Source: Rhodocyclaceae bacterium UBA2271
GTDB taxonomy: Bacteria; Pseudomonadota; Gammaproteobacteria; Burkholderiales; Rhodocyclaceae
Assembly (NCBI GenBank): GCA_002347405.1
Contig: DDXB01000053.1
Coordinates: forward strand, 93,928-157,927
Length of the DNA stretch: 64,000 nt
Direction of reading: 5' to 3'
Shown here: positions 32,918-41,296 of the stretch, piece by piece
Layout: each line of letters opens with the position of its first letter
Position numbering within the stretch: the first letter of the stretch is position 1
The notes under the pieces: model-generated
Told to the model about the DNA's origin: nothing
Seen by the model: the letters and a program-made list of their open reading frames with translations, nothing else
Database searches by the model: none
Position numbers and translations under genes: made by a program

Positions 32918-33429
32918 CCGCCCAGCTCGCCATCATCTTCGGCGCCCCCGGCAAGCTGTCGGCTGACCTCACGGAGTATTTCACCGGCTGTCGTGTCTAT
33001 CACATCTGCTTCGTGTGCGAGGAATCGGGCTGGGCCTACGACCAGCATCTGCTGTTTCGGCGCTTCCGCTGGGATGGGCACTACAAGCCCGAACTGGTCA
33101 AGCTCTATCCGTGTCCGTTCCCGATCACTGAAGATGAGCTGCGCGAAGAAATGCTCGGCGACATCGACGCCATCTGCAATAGTGATGGCTCGCTGTGGCA
33201 GCGGCTCATGCGCACGCTCTACGGCTTTCGCGACTACGCGGCTTGGGCGCTGCGTCCGTTTTATCACGCCGTCGGCAAGAGCACGCCGAACTACGGTGGG
33301 ACAGTGTGCTCCGGCCGCATCCGCGACATGGGCGCGGCGCGCGGCTTCCTGGCGCTCGGGACGATGCTTGATGCCGAGCCGAGTCCGTGCGATTGGGCGA
33401 GATGGTTTGCCACGCATGGCACGAAGTAA
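32914..33429 (+). CDS. Hypothetical protein, possible permuted NlpC/P60-like fold
   Basis: A 171-residue protein. FTGCRVYHICFVCEESGWAY places a His (about 30) between strands and TVCSGRIRDMGAARGF places a Cys near 131. This His-then-Cys order recalls circularly permuted NlpC/P60 (YiiX-like) enzymes, but the similarity is weak. It is translationally coupled to the membrane peptide upstream, between the fibre and lysis genes. An alternative is a structural protein of unknown type. Confidence 0.6.
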   Translation: MTAQLAIIFGAPGKLSADLTEYFTGCRVYHICFVCEESGWAYDQHLLFRRFRWDGHYKPELVKLYPCPFPITEDELREEMLGDIDAICNSDGSLWQRLMRTLYGFRDYAAWALRPFYHAVGKSTPNYGGTVCSGRIRDMGAARGFLALGTMLDAEPSPCDWARWFATHGTK

Positions 33430-33488
33430 AGACGGCGCGACCGGGGAATGGTGATGCGGGATAACTTTGAAAAAATCCTGGAGAGTAT

Positions 33489-33749
33489 ATGCACTGCAAT
33501 AAGGATGTAGAGGGCTGTCCGCACGCGAGGGAATCCGCCGAAATTGCGGTAAAGAAAGTGTTTGCCATTCTTGGCGTTGACATCTACAGGCCTGAGTCTG
33601 TCGAGGAGTTCCGCGAAGACCTGCGCTTCGGCAAGAGGCTGCGGCGGGTGGCGGATCACTCCCTACTGGCGCTGGTTGGCGTCGTCATGGTGGGCCTGGC
33701 TGCTGCGCTATGGGCCGGAATCGTCCAGAACATCACAAGGGGGTATTGA
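33489..33749 (+). CDS. Small membrane protein, lysis region
   Basis: An 86-residue protein. The N-terminal half is charged (NKDVEGCPHARESAEIAVKK) and one transmembrane helix follows (SLLALVGVVMVGLAAALWAG). TGGAGAG precedes the ATG. It is directly upstream of the 3TM-type holin gene and is probably a lysis or membrane-remodelling accessory. Confidence 0.65.
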   Translation: MHCNKDVEGCPHARESAEIAVKKVFAILGVDIYRPESVEEFREDLRFGKRLRRVADHSLLALVGVVMVGLAAALWAGIVQNITRGY

Positions 33750-33750
33750 T

Positions 33751-34218
33751 ATGTTTGGCGCATTGTTTTCGTTCTTGGGGGGCTCGGTCTTCCGCATGGT
33801 ATGGGGCGAGGTCGCCTCGTTCTTCCAGAAAAAGCAGGATCACGAATTCGAGCTTGAGCGCGTCCGCCTGCAAGGCGCGATGGAAGCGGCCCAGCACGAC
33901 CGCAACATGGCCGCCATCAAGCTGCAATCCGACCTCGGCATCAAGGTTATCGAGGCGCAACGTGACTCAGCAGTGGTACAGATCGAGACTGATGCTTGGT
34001 TGGCTGCCGTCAAGGACGTAGGCCGGCAGACCGGAATCCGCTTCCTCGATATCTGGAATGGTGCCGTGCGCCCATTGCTTGCCACGCTGGCTATCCTGGT
34101 CATCGTCGCCGAAGTGATTGCCACCGGCTTCATTTTGTCCGAGTGGCACAAAGAACTGGTCGCGGCGATCCTGGGCTTGTATGTAGCCGATCGCAGCTTG
34201 AGTAAGCGGGGCAAGTAG
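33751..34218 (+). CDS. Probable 3TM-type holin
   Basis: A 155-residue protein starting MFGALFSFLGGSVFRMVWGE. A charged helical middle (EFELERVRLQGAMEAAQHDR) is followed by hydrophobic segments (PLLATLAILVIVAEVIATGF; LVAAILGLYVADRSL). The order matches the GTA/3TM holin family. It directly precedes the endolysin gene (one base), consistent with a holin that permits lysis. Confidence 0.75.
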   Translation: MFGALFSFLGGSVFRMVWGEVASFFQKKQDHEFELERVRLQGAMEAAQHDRNMAAIKLQSDLGIKVIEAQRDSAVVQIETDAWLAAVKDVGRQTGIRFLDIWNGAVRPLLATLAILVIVAEVIATGFILSEWHKELVAAILGLYVADRSLSKRGK

Positions 34219-34219
34219 C

Positions 34220-34666
34220 ATGCTCGACTTGGCACTCGGCGTGGCTGCGGCGCTGGCCAGACGTTTCGAGGGGTGCTACCTGCGGCCGTACCTCTGCCCG
34301 GCCGGGGTTCCGACCATCGGCTTCGGGGCAACCTATTACGAGGACGGCAGTCGCGTTACCCTGTTAGATCCACCGATCACCCGCGAGCGTGCCGAGGAAC
34401 TGCTACTCTGGATGGTACGCGCCAAGTACCTGCCGGCCGTGATCCGGCTTTGTCCTGGCATAGACGATCCACTGCGCCTGGCGGCGATCATCGACTTCAC
34501 CTTCAACCTCGGCGCCGGCAACCTGCAGGCCAGCACCCTGCGCAGGCGCATCAACGCCGACCGATGGGATGACGTACCGGGCGAACTGCGCAAGTGGGTC
34601 AAGGGTGGCGGTCGAGTGCTCGCCGGCCTGGTCAAGCGGCGAGAGGCCGAGGTGGTACTGATATGA
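34220..34666 (+). CDS. Phage lysozyme (GH24 endolysin) with Cys at the catalytic Asp position
   Basis: A 148-residue GH24 lysozyme. RFEGCYLRPYLCPAGVPTIG aligns with the T4 lysozyme active site: Glu is kept and Thr is kept, but the Asp20 position is Cys in YLC. T4 D20C is known to keep activity, and many phage lysozymes share this LCPAGVPT form. LRLAAIIDFTFNLGAGNLQA and WVKGGGRVLAGLVKRREAE complete the family signature. There is no signal peptide, so release depends on the holin. Confidence 0.92.
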   Translation: MLDLALGVAAALARRFEGCYLRPYLCPAGVPTIGFGATYYEDGSRVTLLDPPITRERAEELLLWMVRAKYLPAVIRLCPGIDDPLRLAAIIDFTFNLGAGNLQASTLRRRINADRWDDVPGELRKWVKGGGRVLAGLVKRREAEVVLI

Positions 34667-34721
34667 GGTCGAGCATCCTCAGAGCTTTTGCTGTTACGCC
34701 GTGATCGACGTTCACCGCACC

Positions 34722-34934
34722 ATGAACGCCCCAATAGGCATCTGCCACGGCTGGGCCTGCCCGCGCATGACCAAATGCGCCAAGAGCGATTTTAACGCGC
34801 CGCCGCGCACCTTGAGCACCTGGACGCGGCATTACATGGCCGTGGTGGTCGGCGATAACTGCCCGGACTTCGAGCCGCTTGCGCTACCGTCGCATCAAAC
34901 ATGGGGCTGCGGCCCCGAAGATCCGAGCCGCTGA
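34722..34934 (+). CDS. Cys-rich small phage protein
   Basis: A 70-residue protein starting MNAPIGICHGWACPRMTKCA, with C-x4-C-x5-C spacing and two more Cys later (VGDNCPDFEPLAL; TWGCGPED). Metal binding is possible. A GTG start at 34701 is the alternative. Stop and next start overlap (TGAATG). Function unknown; it lies in the place of Rz-like spanin genes but has no signal or lipobox. Confidence 0.5.
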   Translation: MNAPIGICHGWACPRMTKCAKSDFNAPPRTLSTWTRHYMAVVVGDNCPDFEPLALPSHQTWGCGPEDPSR

Positions 34935-35078
34935 ATGGCCCAATGGACGCTCATCCTCATCAACGATGACGACCGTTTCGGCGAGTCGTTGGCCCGGGCG
35001 ACGAAACACATTGCTGTGTACGCTTTCCTTGTCGGCTGTCTGGCTGGAGCGGGGATGGTGTGGTTCGTCGCAAGCTGA
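34935..35078 (+). CDS. Small C-tail membrane protein
   Basis: A 47-residue ORF starting MAQWTLILINDDDRFGESLA and ending in one hydrophobic helix (IAVYAFLVGCLAGAGMVWFV). It directly follows the Cys-rich ORF and converges on the integrase gene. It is the last rightward ORF of the prophage. Role unknown. Confidence 0.5.
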   Translation: MAQWTLILINDDDRFGESLARATKHIAVYAFLVGCLAGAGMVWFVAS

Positions 35079-35089
35079 CGCCGCTGCGC

Positions 35090-36205
35090 TCACCAAAGTT
35101 TTTCAGCGAGATTCGAACCGCGCAAATTCGCGTAGCGCATCAGCATTCTCGGCGAGCGGTGCCCGGTGATCTTGGCAATTTCAAATTCCGACATCATGGT
35201 TTTTTCGAACAGGCGACTGGTCGCCTCATGGCGCAAGTCATGAAAGCGCAAGTCGCCGCAGCCGGCCGCATCGGCGATCCGCGCGAAAGCGCGCGAGAGT
35301 CGGGATGTCGTGCGCCGCAGCGATGCCTCTGATGGGTCGCCATCCCACCAGGGGAACAGCAGACCATTGCGAGCATGTCCTCCATATGGTTCGAGCGCCT
35401 TGACCGCCACGCTCGACAGCGGCACCTGGCGATTGTCGCCGTTCTTCGTGCGGTCCAGAAAGATCGTGCGCTGCGGAAGGTCGATCTGGTCAAGCGTCAG
35501 CGTGTAGCACTCCCGCAAGCGCATGGCAGTTTCAAGCGCCAGATCGAACAGCAGCAGCAGCTTGTCGCGCTCGGGCAAAGCAAACGCCCGTTCCTTGCCT
35601 TCCGGCTTTGCGAAATCAAAGATGCGCCGGATGGCCGCTTCCTCATCGGCGCTCATGCGCCGCTCGCGTGACTGATCCTCGCGCGCATCCTTGCCAATGG
35701 CCGCCAGCACCGACTCATCGCCCGGCGTGTAGCTGGCATAGCCCTTCGGCAGCAGGCGCAGCGGGTTGTTCACCATCTCGCCACGCCGCAGCAGGAAGTC
35801 GAACATGCGCGCCAGCGCCCCGGCCTGGTGGCGGATCGTTGACGGCGCAAGCTGCCCGACCTGTTTGGCGGACTTCACGAAGCGCTCGCACCATGCGTAA
35901 TCGATCTGCGAAAGCGCCACCTTGCCGATGGACTTGCCCAGCGAGATCAGCACCCGCTCATCCGAATCCGGTACCGATACCTTGACGCAATAGCTGTCGA
36001 TGGCCTCGCCAATCGTCACCGGCGCATCGGCGGCCCGTGCGAACTCCGGCGGCACCTGCCCGGCATCAAGCAATTTTTCAAGACGCGCGACATAGGCATC
36101 GCCTTCGGCCTCGTCCTTGAAGCGCAAATACACCGGGCGCGGCAGCACGCCCTGACGCTTGATGCAGTATTCCCAGGCGCCGGCCTTGCGCCTTTTCATC
36201 GCCAT
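35090..36205 (-). CDS. int: Tyrosine-family integrase
   Basis: A site-specific recombinase of 371 residues from the ATG at 36205 (MAMKRRKAGAWEYCIKRQGV); a longer frame from 36298 is possible. The catalytic set is visible: Arg in ALETAMRLRECYTLTLDQID, HDLRHEATSRLFE, GHRSPRMLMRYANLRG with the nucleophile Tyr. An N-terminal SAM-like core-binding domain spans about 90-170. It is encoded leftward beside tRNA-Cys, whose 3' end is the probable attachment site. It would act with a host IHF-type protein and an excisionase that I could not identify. Confidence 0.95.
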   Translation of the reverse strand: MAMKRRKAGAWEYCIKRQGVLPRPVYLRFKDEAEGDAYVARLEKLLDAGQVPPEFARAADAPVTIGEAIDSYCVKVSVPDSDERVLISLGKSIGKVALSQIDYAWCERFVKSAKQVGQLAPSTIRHQAGALARMFDFLLRRGEMVNNPLRLLPKGYASYTPGDESVLAAIGKDAREDQSRERRMSADEEAAIRRIFDFAKPEGKERAFALPERDKLLLLFDLALETAMRLRECYTLTLDQIDLPQRTIFLDRTKNGDNRQVPLSSVAVKALEPYGGHARNGLLFPWWDGDPSEASLRRTTSRLSRAFARIADAAGCGDLRFHDLRHEATSRLFEKTMMSEFEIAKITGHRSPRMLMRYANLRGSNLAEKLW

Positions 36206-36322
36206 GACAAACTCGCGTACACGGACAATCCTCCATATTCCGGGTGGGATGCCATCTTTTTCGGGTGGCTTTTGCCCTATTTTGCCACGTTTCACCACGT
36301 TTGGCGATGTCGTTTAGGCAAC

Positions 36323-36351
36323 AAAAAACCCGCACGCAGCGGGTTATTTTA
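36323..36351 (-). terminator. Rho-independent terminator after the tRNA genes
   Basis: AACCCGC (36328-36334) pairs with GCGGGTT (36340-36346). Read leftward, the T run follows. It lies between tRNA-Cys and the integrase gene and would stop tRNA transcription before the prophage. Confidence 0.75.
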
Positions 36352-36373
36352 CTTGTAAATCAACGTATTAGTT

Positions 36374-36447
36374 TGGAGGCGCGACCCGGAATCGAACCGA
36401 GGTACACGGCTTTGCAGGCCGCTGCATAACCACTCTGCCATCGCGCC
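36374..36447 (-). tRNA. tRNA-Cys (GCA)
   Basis: A 74-base gene including encoded CCA. The acceptor arm is GGCGCGA pairing with TCGCGCC, the anticodon loop is CTGCAAA with GCA, and the T arm has GGTTCGATTCC. Its 3' end is next to the integrase gene, so it is the probable attB target; the 3' part must be restored by phage DNA after integration. Confidence 0.96.
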
Positions 36448-36524
36448 GCTACCCAAAGGCTTGGAACTGCAGCCAGGGACCCTGAAGTTAAAAGGGGGAA
36501 AGCATTTGCTTTCCCCCAGTGTTC

Positions 36525-36600
36525 TGGAGCGGGAGAAGAGTCTCGAACTCTCGACCTATACCTTGGCAAGGTATCGCTCTACCAACTGAGCTACTCCCGC
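36525..36600 (-). tRNA. tRNA-Gly (GCC)
   Basis: A 76-base gene with encoded CCA. The acceptor is GCGGGAG with CTCCCGC, the anticodon is GCC in CTTGCCAAG and the T arm is GAGTTCGAGACTC. It lies 77 bases upstream of tRNA-Cys in the same orientation. Betaproteobacteria often carry Gly-Cys-Leu tRNA clusters. Confidence 0.96.
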
Positions 36601-36654
36601 GAGAGGTGCGCATTGTACCGGCGCATTGTTTGCTGTCAACCGACTGAGGCCAAA

Positions 36655-36985
36655 TTCTTTTACTTTTTCCAATAGCAGCCTTGCCGCCGGGCCGCCCCAA
36701 GGCAAGGCGGCACGCGGCGCCAGCCGCAATCCGCCCCCAATCACGAACGGGGGCTCCCCGTAATAATCGGGCGAAGCGACAACAAGCGACACAGTCGCCC
36801 CGTTGCGGCGTAGGCTAATGCCGGCAAAGCCGGCGTTAAGCCGCGTAGCGGCGGCCGGAGGCAAAAACAACAGTCACCTCCCCGTGAGGGGGGGGGCGGG
36901 AATTCGCGACGCATGCGTCGCGCCGCCGCAGCCGGCTGGCTATGCAAAGCCAGCAGTGGGCCGCTCAGCGGCGGGGAGGGGTCGG
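36655..36985. repeat. Modular hairpin repeat element in a gene-free region
   Basis: Between tRNA-Gly and suhB. GCCTTGCC (36678-36685) pairs with GGCAAGGC (36701-36708) around a 15-base loop identical, on the other strand, to the one before fdx. CGCGACGCATGCGTCGCG (36905-36922) and GCTGGCTATGCAAAGCCAGC (36935-36954) are palindromes separated by a linker close to one inside mfd. No gene is seen. Confidence 0.75.
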
Positions 36986-36993
36986 CCATGAGA

Positions 36994-37800
36994 TCACGCC
37001 TGCAAGGCGGCGGTGCGGTGTGGCTGGATGGCCTGCAACAATTGATTGAAGACTTTCGGGTTGCCGCCAACGATGTTGCCGGTCTTGAGATAGTCGCTCT
37101 CGCCCGCCAGGTCGCTGACCAGTCCGCCGGCTTCGATGATCAGTAGTGCACCTGCCGCCATGTCCCAGGGGGCCAGGCCGAATTCCCAGAAACCATCGAG
37201 TCGACCTGCGGCAACGTAGGCGAGGTCGAGGGACGCCGCTCCCGGGCGGCGTACGCCGGCGCAACGGCGAGTCATGTCCTTGAAGATCGCCAGATAGGCG
37301 TCGACATGGTCGAACATGCGGTAGGGGAAGCCGGTGCCAAGCAGGGCCTCATCGATTTTGGTGCGATTGCTGACGCGGATTCTCTTGTCGTTGAGGAAAG
37401 CGCCTCCACCTTTGCTGGCAGTGAACAGTTCATTGCGGTTGGGATCGTAAATCACAGCTTGCGTCAGTAAGCCCTTGTGGGCCAGTGCGATGGAAATGGC
37501 GTATTGCGGAAAACCGTGGATAAAGTTGGTGGTGCCGTCGAGCGGGTCGATGATCCACTGAAATTCGCTCTCGGCGTCTGGCCGGAAATCGCCTGACTCC
37601 TCGGCCAGAATGGCATGGCTGGGGTAGACTTCGCGCAGGGTTTCGATGATGGTGGCTTCGGCAGCGCGATCGACTTCGGTGACGAAGTCGTTTTGCTGTT
37701 TGGCGCTGACTTTTATTTGGCTGATATCGAGGCTGGCGCGATTGATCAGGCTGCCAGCGCGGCGGGCGGCCTTGATGGCGGTATTGAGCATGGGATGCAT
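36994..37800 (-). CDS. suhB: Inositol-1-monophosphatase family protein
   Basis: A 268-residue protein. The metal-binding motifs are present: AEESGD (66-71), [14 protein letters not shown] (85-98) and [15 protein letters not shown]. The family removes phosphate from inositol phosphates; SuhB also joins the rRNA antitermination complex in Enterobacteria. It is divergent from trmJ (35 bases between starts), the same arrangement as suhB-trmJ in other proteobacteria. Gene symbol is by family and neighbourhood. Confidence 0.92.
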   Translation of the reverse strand: MHPMLNTAIKAARRAGSLINRASLDISQIKVSAKQQNDFVTEVDRAAEATIIETLREVYPSHAILAEESGDFRPDAESEFQWIIDPLDGTTNFIHGFPQYAISIALAHKGLLTQAVIYDPNRNELFTASKGGGAFLNDKRIRVSNRTKIDEALLGTGFPYRMFDHVDAYLAIFKDMTRRCAGVRRPGAASLDLAYVAAGRLDGFWEFGLAPWDMAAGALLIIEAGGLVSDLAGESDYLKTGNIVGGNPKVFNQLLQAIQPHRTAALQA

Positions 37801-37835
37801 GGTGGCAGGGGCGTTGACCCGTCTGAAGATAAACG

Positions 37836-38645
37836 ATGAATTCTAATCTGTCGGCACCGGCCGTGCCGGAATCCCTGCAACGCGTGCGCGTCGTGCTTTC
37901 CCATACCAGCCATCCGGGAAACATCGGTGCGGCGGCGCGCGCCATGCGCACGATGGGATTCTCCCGTCTGGTGCTGGTCAATCCGAAGATCTTTCCCGAT
38001 CCGCAGGCTGTCGCAATGGCTGCCGGTGCGGATGATGTGCTGGACTCTGCCAAGGTTTGTGCCACTTTGCAGGAGGCTCTCAGTGGCACTGTTCTGGCAT
38101 TGGCCCTGACGGCGCGCCGGCGCGAGCTGGCGACTGAACCGTTGTGGGCGCGTGCTGCTGCCACCGAGCTTGCCGCTGTGGCCGCGCAAGAGTCAGAGGC
38201 TGGTGCAAGTGAAATTGCACTAGTGTTCGGCAACGAGACTTCCGGACTCTCTAACGATGAGCTTGCGCAGTGCGGCCGCTGGGCGATGATTCCAGCCAAC
38301 CCGGATTACTCGTCGCTTAACCTGGCTGCCGCTGTGCAGGTGATGTGCTACGAATTGCGTCTGGCCCTTTGTGGCGTATTGCCGATGCCGGCTGTCGCCG
38401 GTGCGGGGGAGCCGGCGCCACATGACGAGGTAGAGGGACTGCTGGCGCATTTTGAAGCCGCGGCCGTCGCCTCGGGTTTTCTTGATCCCGCTCGGCCAGG
38501 TCGCCTGATGTTGCGCTTGCGCCGTTTGTTTGCCCGTAGCAAGCTTGAACGGGAAGAGGTCAGCATTCTGCGTGGCTTGCTCGCTTCGTTTCGTCAGCCG
38601 ACCGGCCGGCAACATCCAACGGCCAAATCAGGGATGCCGGATTAA
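37836..38645 (+). CDS. trmJ: tRNA (cytidine/uridine-2'-O-)-methyltransferase TrmJ
   Basis: A 269-residue SPOUT methyltransferase. [20 protein letters not shown], then [20 protein letters not shown] and [20 protein letters not shown], are the knot motifs of TrmJ, which modifies position 32 in several tRNAs. The C-terminal extension (about 180-269) is the usual dimer-assisting domain. It is followed by the promoter of the cysE-isc operon. Confidence 0.94.
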   Translation: MNSNLSAPAVPESLQRVRVVLSHTSHPGNIGAAARAMRTMGFSRLVLVNPKIFPDPQAVAMAAGADDVLDSAKVCATLQEALSGTVLALALTARRRELATEPLWARAAATELAAVAAQESEAGASEIALVFGNETSGLSNDELAQCGRWAMIPANPDYSSLNLAAAVQVMCYELRLALCGVLPMPAVAGAGEPAPHDEVEGLLAHFEAAAVASGFLDPARPGRLMLRLRRLFARSKLEREEVSILRGLLASFRQPTGRQHPTAKSGMPD

Positions 38646-38676
38646 AGAAATACTAGCCCCCATAAATCCTGATAAG

Positions 38677-38705
38677 TTGACCGACACTATCGGGAATTCT
38701 AGAAT
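38677..38705 (+). promoter_or_regulatory. Promoter for cysE
   Basis: TTGACC (38677-38682), 17 bases, TAGAAT (38700-38705), giving a start about 28 bases before the cysE ATG. No clear operator is seen. Confidence 0.55.
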
Positions 38706-38739
38706 TCACCCATTCGTTATAGGGCTTTGACTGACCCTC

Positions 38740-39492
38740 ATGTTTGACCGCCTACGAGAAGACATTGCCTGCGTTTTCGAACGCGACCCCGCCGCCCGTT
38801 CCACCTGGGAGGTGCTGACTTGCTATCCCGGGTTTCATGCGCTGACGTTGCACCGTTTGGCACACTGGTTGTGGGAACATCGGTTGCGCTGGCTGGCGCG
38901 GCTGACTTCGCATGTCACCCGATTCATCACCGGCATCGAGATCCATCCCGGTGCGACCATCGGTCGGCGCGTGTTCATCGACCATGGCATGGGCGTGGTG
39001 ATCGGTGAAACGGCCGAGATTCGTGACGAATGTACGCTGTATCACGGCGTCACCCTGGGTGGCACCTCATGGAACAAGGGCAAGCGTCACCCGACGCTTG
39101 ATACCGGCGTGGTAATCGGTGCCGGGGCCAAGATACTCGGGCCGATCACGGTGGGTGAGGGTGCCAAGGTCGGCTCGAATTCCGTAGTGGTGCGCGATGT
39201 GCCTCCCGGGGCGACAGCGGTGGGTATCCCGGCGCGGGTCATCCAGCCGGGGCAGGAACTGGCGCGTCATGAAAAGGCCGAGAACCTCGGGTTTTCCGCT
39301 TATGCCGTCACGCGTAACGAGGACGACCCGCTGGCCATGGCGATACACGGCCTGCTGGATCACGCCGTGGAAACCGATCGCCGCATCGAAACGCTGCTCA
39401 AGACGATCGAGCGTGCCGGGGTGTCGGTCGAGGATGATGTGGCTACGGCAGACAAGTTCGATCCAAAATACTTGTCCAAAATAGTTGACTAA
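38740..39492 (+). CDS. cysE: Serine O-acetyltransferase
   Basis: A 250-residue protein. The N-terminal helical domain ([40 protein letters not shown]) is followed by left-handed beta-helix hexapeptides ([40 protein letters not shown]). It makes O-acetylserine for cysteine synthesis, the sulfur source of the desulfurases downstream. Its last codons contain an IscR-type box, so cysE and isc regulation are linked. Confidence 0.95.
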   Translation: MFDRLREDIACVFERDPAARSTWEVLTCYPGFHALTLHRLAHWLWEHRLRWLARLTSHVTRFITGIEIHPGATIGRRVFIDHGMGVVIGETAEIRDECTLYHGVTLGGTSWNKGKRHPTLDTGVVIGAGAKILGPITVGEGAKVGSNSVVVRDVPPGATAVGIPARVIQPGQELARHEKAENLGFSAYAVTRNEDDPLAMAIHGLLDHAVETDRRIETLLKTIERAGVSVEDDVATADKFDPKYLSKIVD

Positions 39493-39513
39493 TTTAATCG
39501 GGAACTATATCTT
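39481..39513 (+). promoter_or_regulatory. isc promoter with IscR type-1-like box
   Basis: 39481-39505 fits about 21 of 25 positions of the E. coli IscR type-1 consensus, starting ATAGTTGACTAATTTAATCG. It overlaps the cysE stop codon. TTGACT (39485-39490), 17 bases, TATCTT (39508-39513) forms the promoter, so cluster-bound IscR would cover the -35 and repress. Confidence 0.7.
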
Positions 39514-39591
39514 GACAATACCGGTCGGAGTTACATCAGGCCGACACATCATTAACAGACACTCCAACGAGACCAAACGCGAGGTACCCCC

Positions 39592-40089
39592 ATGAGATTG
39601 ACTACCAAAGGACGTTTTGCGGTAACCGCAATGATTGACATGGCGCTGCGCCAGCATGGCGGGCCGGTGACACTGGCCAGCATTGCCGAACGTCAGAAAA
39701 TATCCCTGTCCTATCTTGAGCAACTATTCGGCAAGCTGCGCCGTAACGAACTGGTAGCCAGCACGCGCGGTCCCGGTGGCGGTTATACCCTGGCCAAACC
39801 CATGTCGAGCGTGTCCGTCGCCGCCATCATCAGTGCTGTCGATGAGCCGCTCGATGCGACCGGCTGTGGCGGGATGGGCAACTGTCACGATGATGATCAT
39901 CCCTGCATGACACACAGCCTGTGGACCGGTTTGAATTCGCGCATGTACGAATACCTGAGTGCGGTCAATCTTGAAGAACTGGTGCTCCAGCAGCACGGGA
40001 CGCCTTGCGCCGAGAATACCGTCACTGTGCAGAAGAAGAGTGGTGCCGAGCGTCAGCCACGCCGCATCTCGCTGACCGCAAACGCCTAA
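39592..40089 (+). CDS. iscR: Iron-sulfur cluster regulator IscR
   Basis: A 165-residue Rrf2-family repressor. The winged helix (MRLTTKGRFAVTAMIDMALR; ISLSYLEQLFGKLR) is followed by the cluster ligands C92, C98 and C105 in GCGGMGNCHDDDHPC. Cluster-loaded IscR represses isc and derepresses on iron or sulfur stress. It is the first gene of the isc cluster proper, with the IscR-type box about 85 bases upstream. Confidence 0.96.
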   Translation: MRLTTKGRFAVTAMIDMALRQHGGPVTLASIAERQKISLSYLEQLFGKLRRNELVASTRGPGGGYTLAKPMSSVSVAAIISAVDEPLDATGCGGMGNCHDDDHPCMTHSLWTGLNSRMYEYLSAVNLEELVLQQHGTPCAENTVTVQKKSGAERQPRRISLTANA

Positions 40090-40113
40090 GGCTGCGTTTT
40101 TCAGCCATTGACC

Positions 40114-41280
40114 ATGTTCGCCCCAGCCTATCTCGACCATAACGCGACGACACCCGTGGCGCCAAGGGTGCTTGAGGCAATGCTGCCTTTTTTCGGGCAG
40201 CAGTACGGTAATGCCTCGAGCCGCCACGAGTATGGTCGCGCGGCCCGCCGGGCGATCGACACCGCGCGCCAGCGGGTGGCGTATGCGGTTGGCGCCCATC
40301 CGACCGAGGTGGTGTTTACCAGTGGCGGGTCGGAGGCGAACAATCTGTTCATCAAGGGCGTTGCCGCCAATTTTCGCCCCGGGCTTGCCGCCATCTCTGC
40401 CATCGAGCATCCGTGCGTGCGCGAGCCGGCCAGGTCGCTGCTGCGCCAGGGTTGGCGCTTGCGCGAGATTGCCGTTGATGCCGACTGCCGTATCGCCAGC
40501 GCCGACTTTGTCGCGGCGATGACAGAGCGGCCGGCATTCGTTTCGGTGATGTTTGCCAATAACGAAACCGGCGCGGTACAGGATGTGGCGCAACTGGCGG
40601 CCATGGCACAGGATTCACGCACCTGGTTTCACAGTGATGCGGTTCAGGCACTGGGCAAGATTCCGCTCGACTTTCGTTCCTTGAACGCCATTGGTGTGCA
40701 CGCCCTGACGCTTTCCGCCCACAAATTGGGCGGTCCCAAGGGGGCAGGAGCGCTGGTGGTCGACAAGCGCGTCGACCTGGCACCACTGATTGCTGGCGGC
40801 GGCCATGAGCGCGGCCTGCGTTCCGGTACCGAGAATGTGCCGGCCATCGTCGGCTTTGGTATCGCTTGCGAAGAAGCCACCGCGCGGATGACTGAGGCCG
40901 CACACCGGTTGCGTGGTTTGCGCGACGAACTGGAACGCGGACTGGTTGCCCTGGGGGGCAGCATCTTTTCACGACTTGCCGAGCGGTTGCCGAATACGAC
41001 CTATTTTTCCTTGCCCGGACTGGATGGCGAAACCTTGGTGGCAAAGCTCGACCGTGTTGGTTACGCCGTTGCCAGCGGTGCGGCCTGTTCGTCGGCCAAT
41101 CCGGAACCTTCACACGTCTTACTGGCCATGGGTATCGCGCCCGTGATGGCGCGCGGCGCCGTGCGCGTCAGCCTGGGGCCGGAAACCACGGCGACGGACA
41201 TTGTCGGTTTCTTGCAGGCGCTGTCCGCCACCATATCCGATTTGCAATCGCTGGCCGCAATTTCCACCGCGGCCCACTGA
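40114..41280 (+). CDS. Cysteine desulfurase, NifS/IscS-like paralogue
   Basis: A 388-residue PLP enzyme. The PLP lysine is K204 in [10 protein letters not shown] and the active Cys is C325 in [10 protein letters not shown]. It is a NifS/IscS-type (group I) desulfurase, distinct from the IscS that follows. It starts 24 bases after iscR. Residues near 127-132 (IASADF) are encoded by a copy of the dispersed motif (40487-40509). Two desulfurases in one isc operon occur in some betaproteobacteria; the division of labour is not visible from sequence. Confidence 0.9.
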   Translation: MFAPAYLDHNATTPVAPRVLEAMLPFFGQQYGNASSRHEYGRAARRAIDTARQRVAYAVGAHPTEVVFTSGGSEANNLFIKGVAANFRPGLAAISAIEHPCVREPARSLLRQGWRLREIAVDADCRIASADFVAAMTERPAFVSVMFANNETGAVQDVAQLAAMAQDSRTWFHSDAVQALGKIPLDFRSLNAIGVHALTLSAHKLGGPKGAGALVVDKRVDLAPLIAGGGHERGLRSGTENVPAIVGFGIACEEATARMTEAAHRLRGLRDELERGLVALGGSIFSRLAERLPNTTYFSLPGLDGETLVAKLDRVGYAVASGAACSSANPEPSHVLLAMGIAPVMARGAVRVSLGPETTATDIVGFLQALSATISDLQSLAAISTAAH

Positions 41281-41296
41281 CCTGGAGTTCAACAAT

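Larger units (their letters stand above)
1..36373. mobile_element. Temperate myophage prophage, left end outside the window
   Basis: The segment holds an integrase beside tRNA-Cys, a repressor with divergent early promoters, a VapE-type replication protein, an HK97-type head module (terminase, portal, ClpP-like protease, capsid), a Mu-like contractile tail (sheath, tube, tape measure, gpN, gpP, gp45-gp48, fibre) and a lysis group. No late gene looks disrupted; one early gene (near 1900) is probably frameshifted. The right boundary is placed at the 3' end of tRNA-Cys by inference. The left attachment site is not in the window, so total length is unknown but above 36 kb. Confidence 0.93.

Noticed and set aside
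10334..36000. Complete Mu-like transposable phage
   Set aside because: Only the tail is Mu-like. There is a tyrosine integrase and an HK97-type head, and no MuA/MuB transposase was seen.
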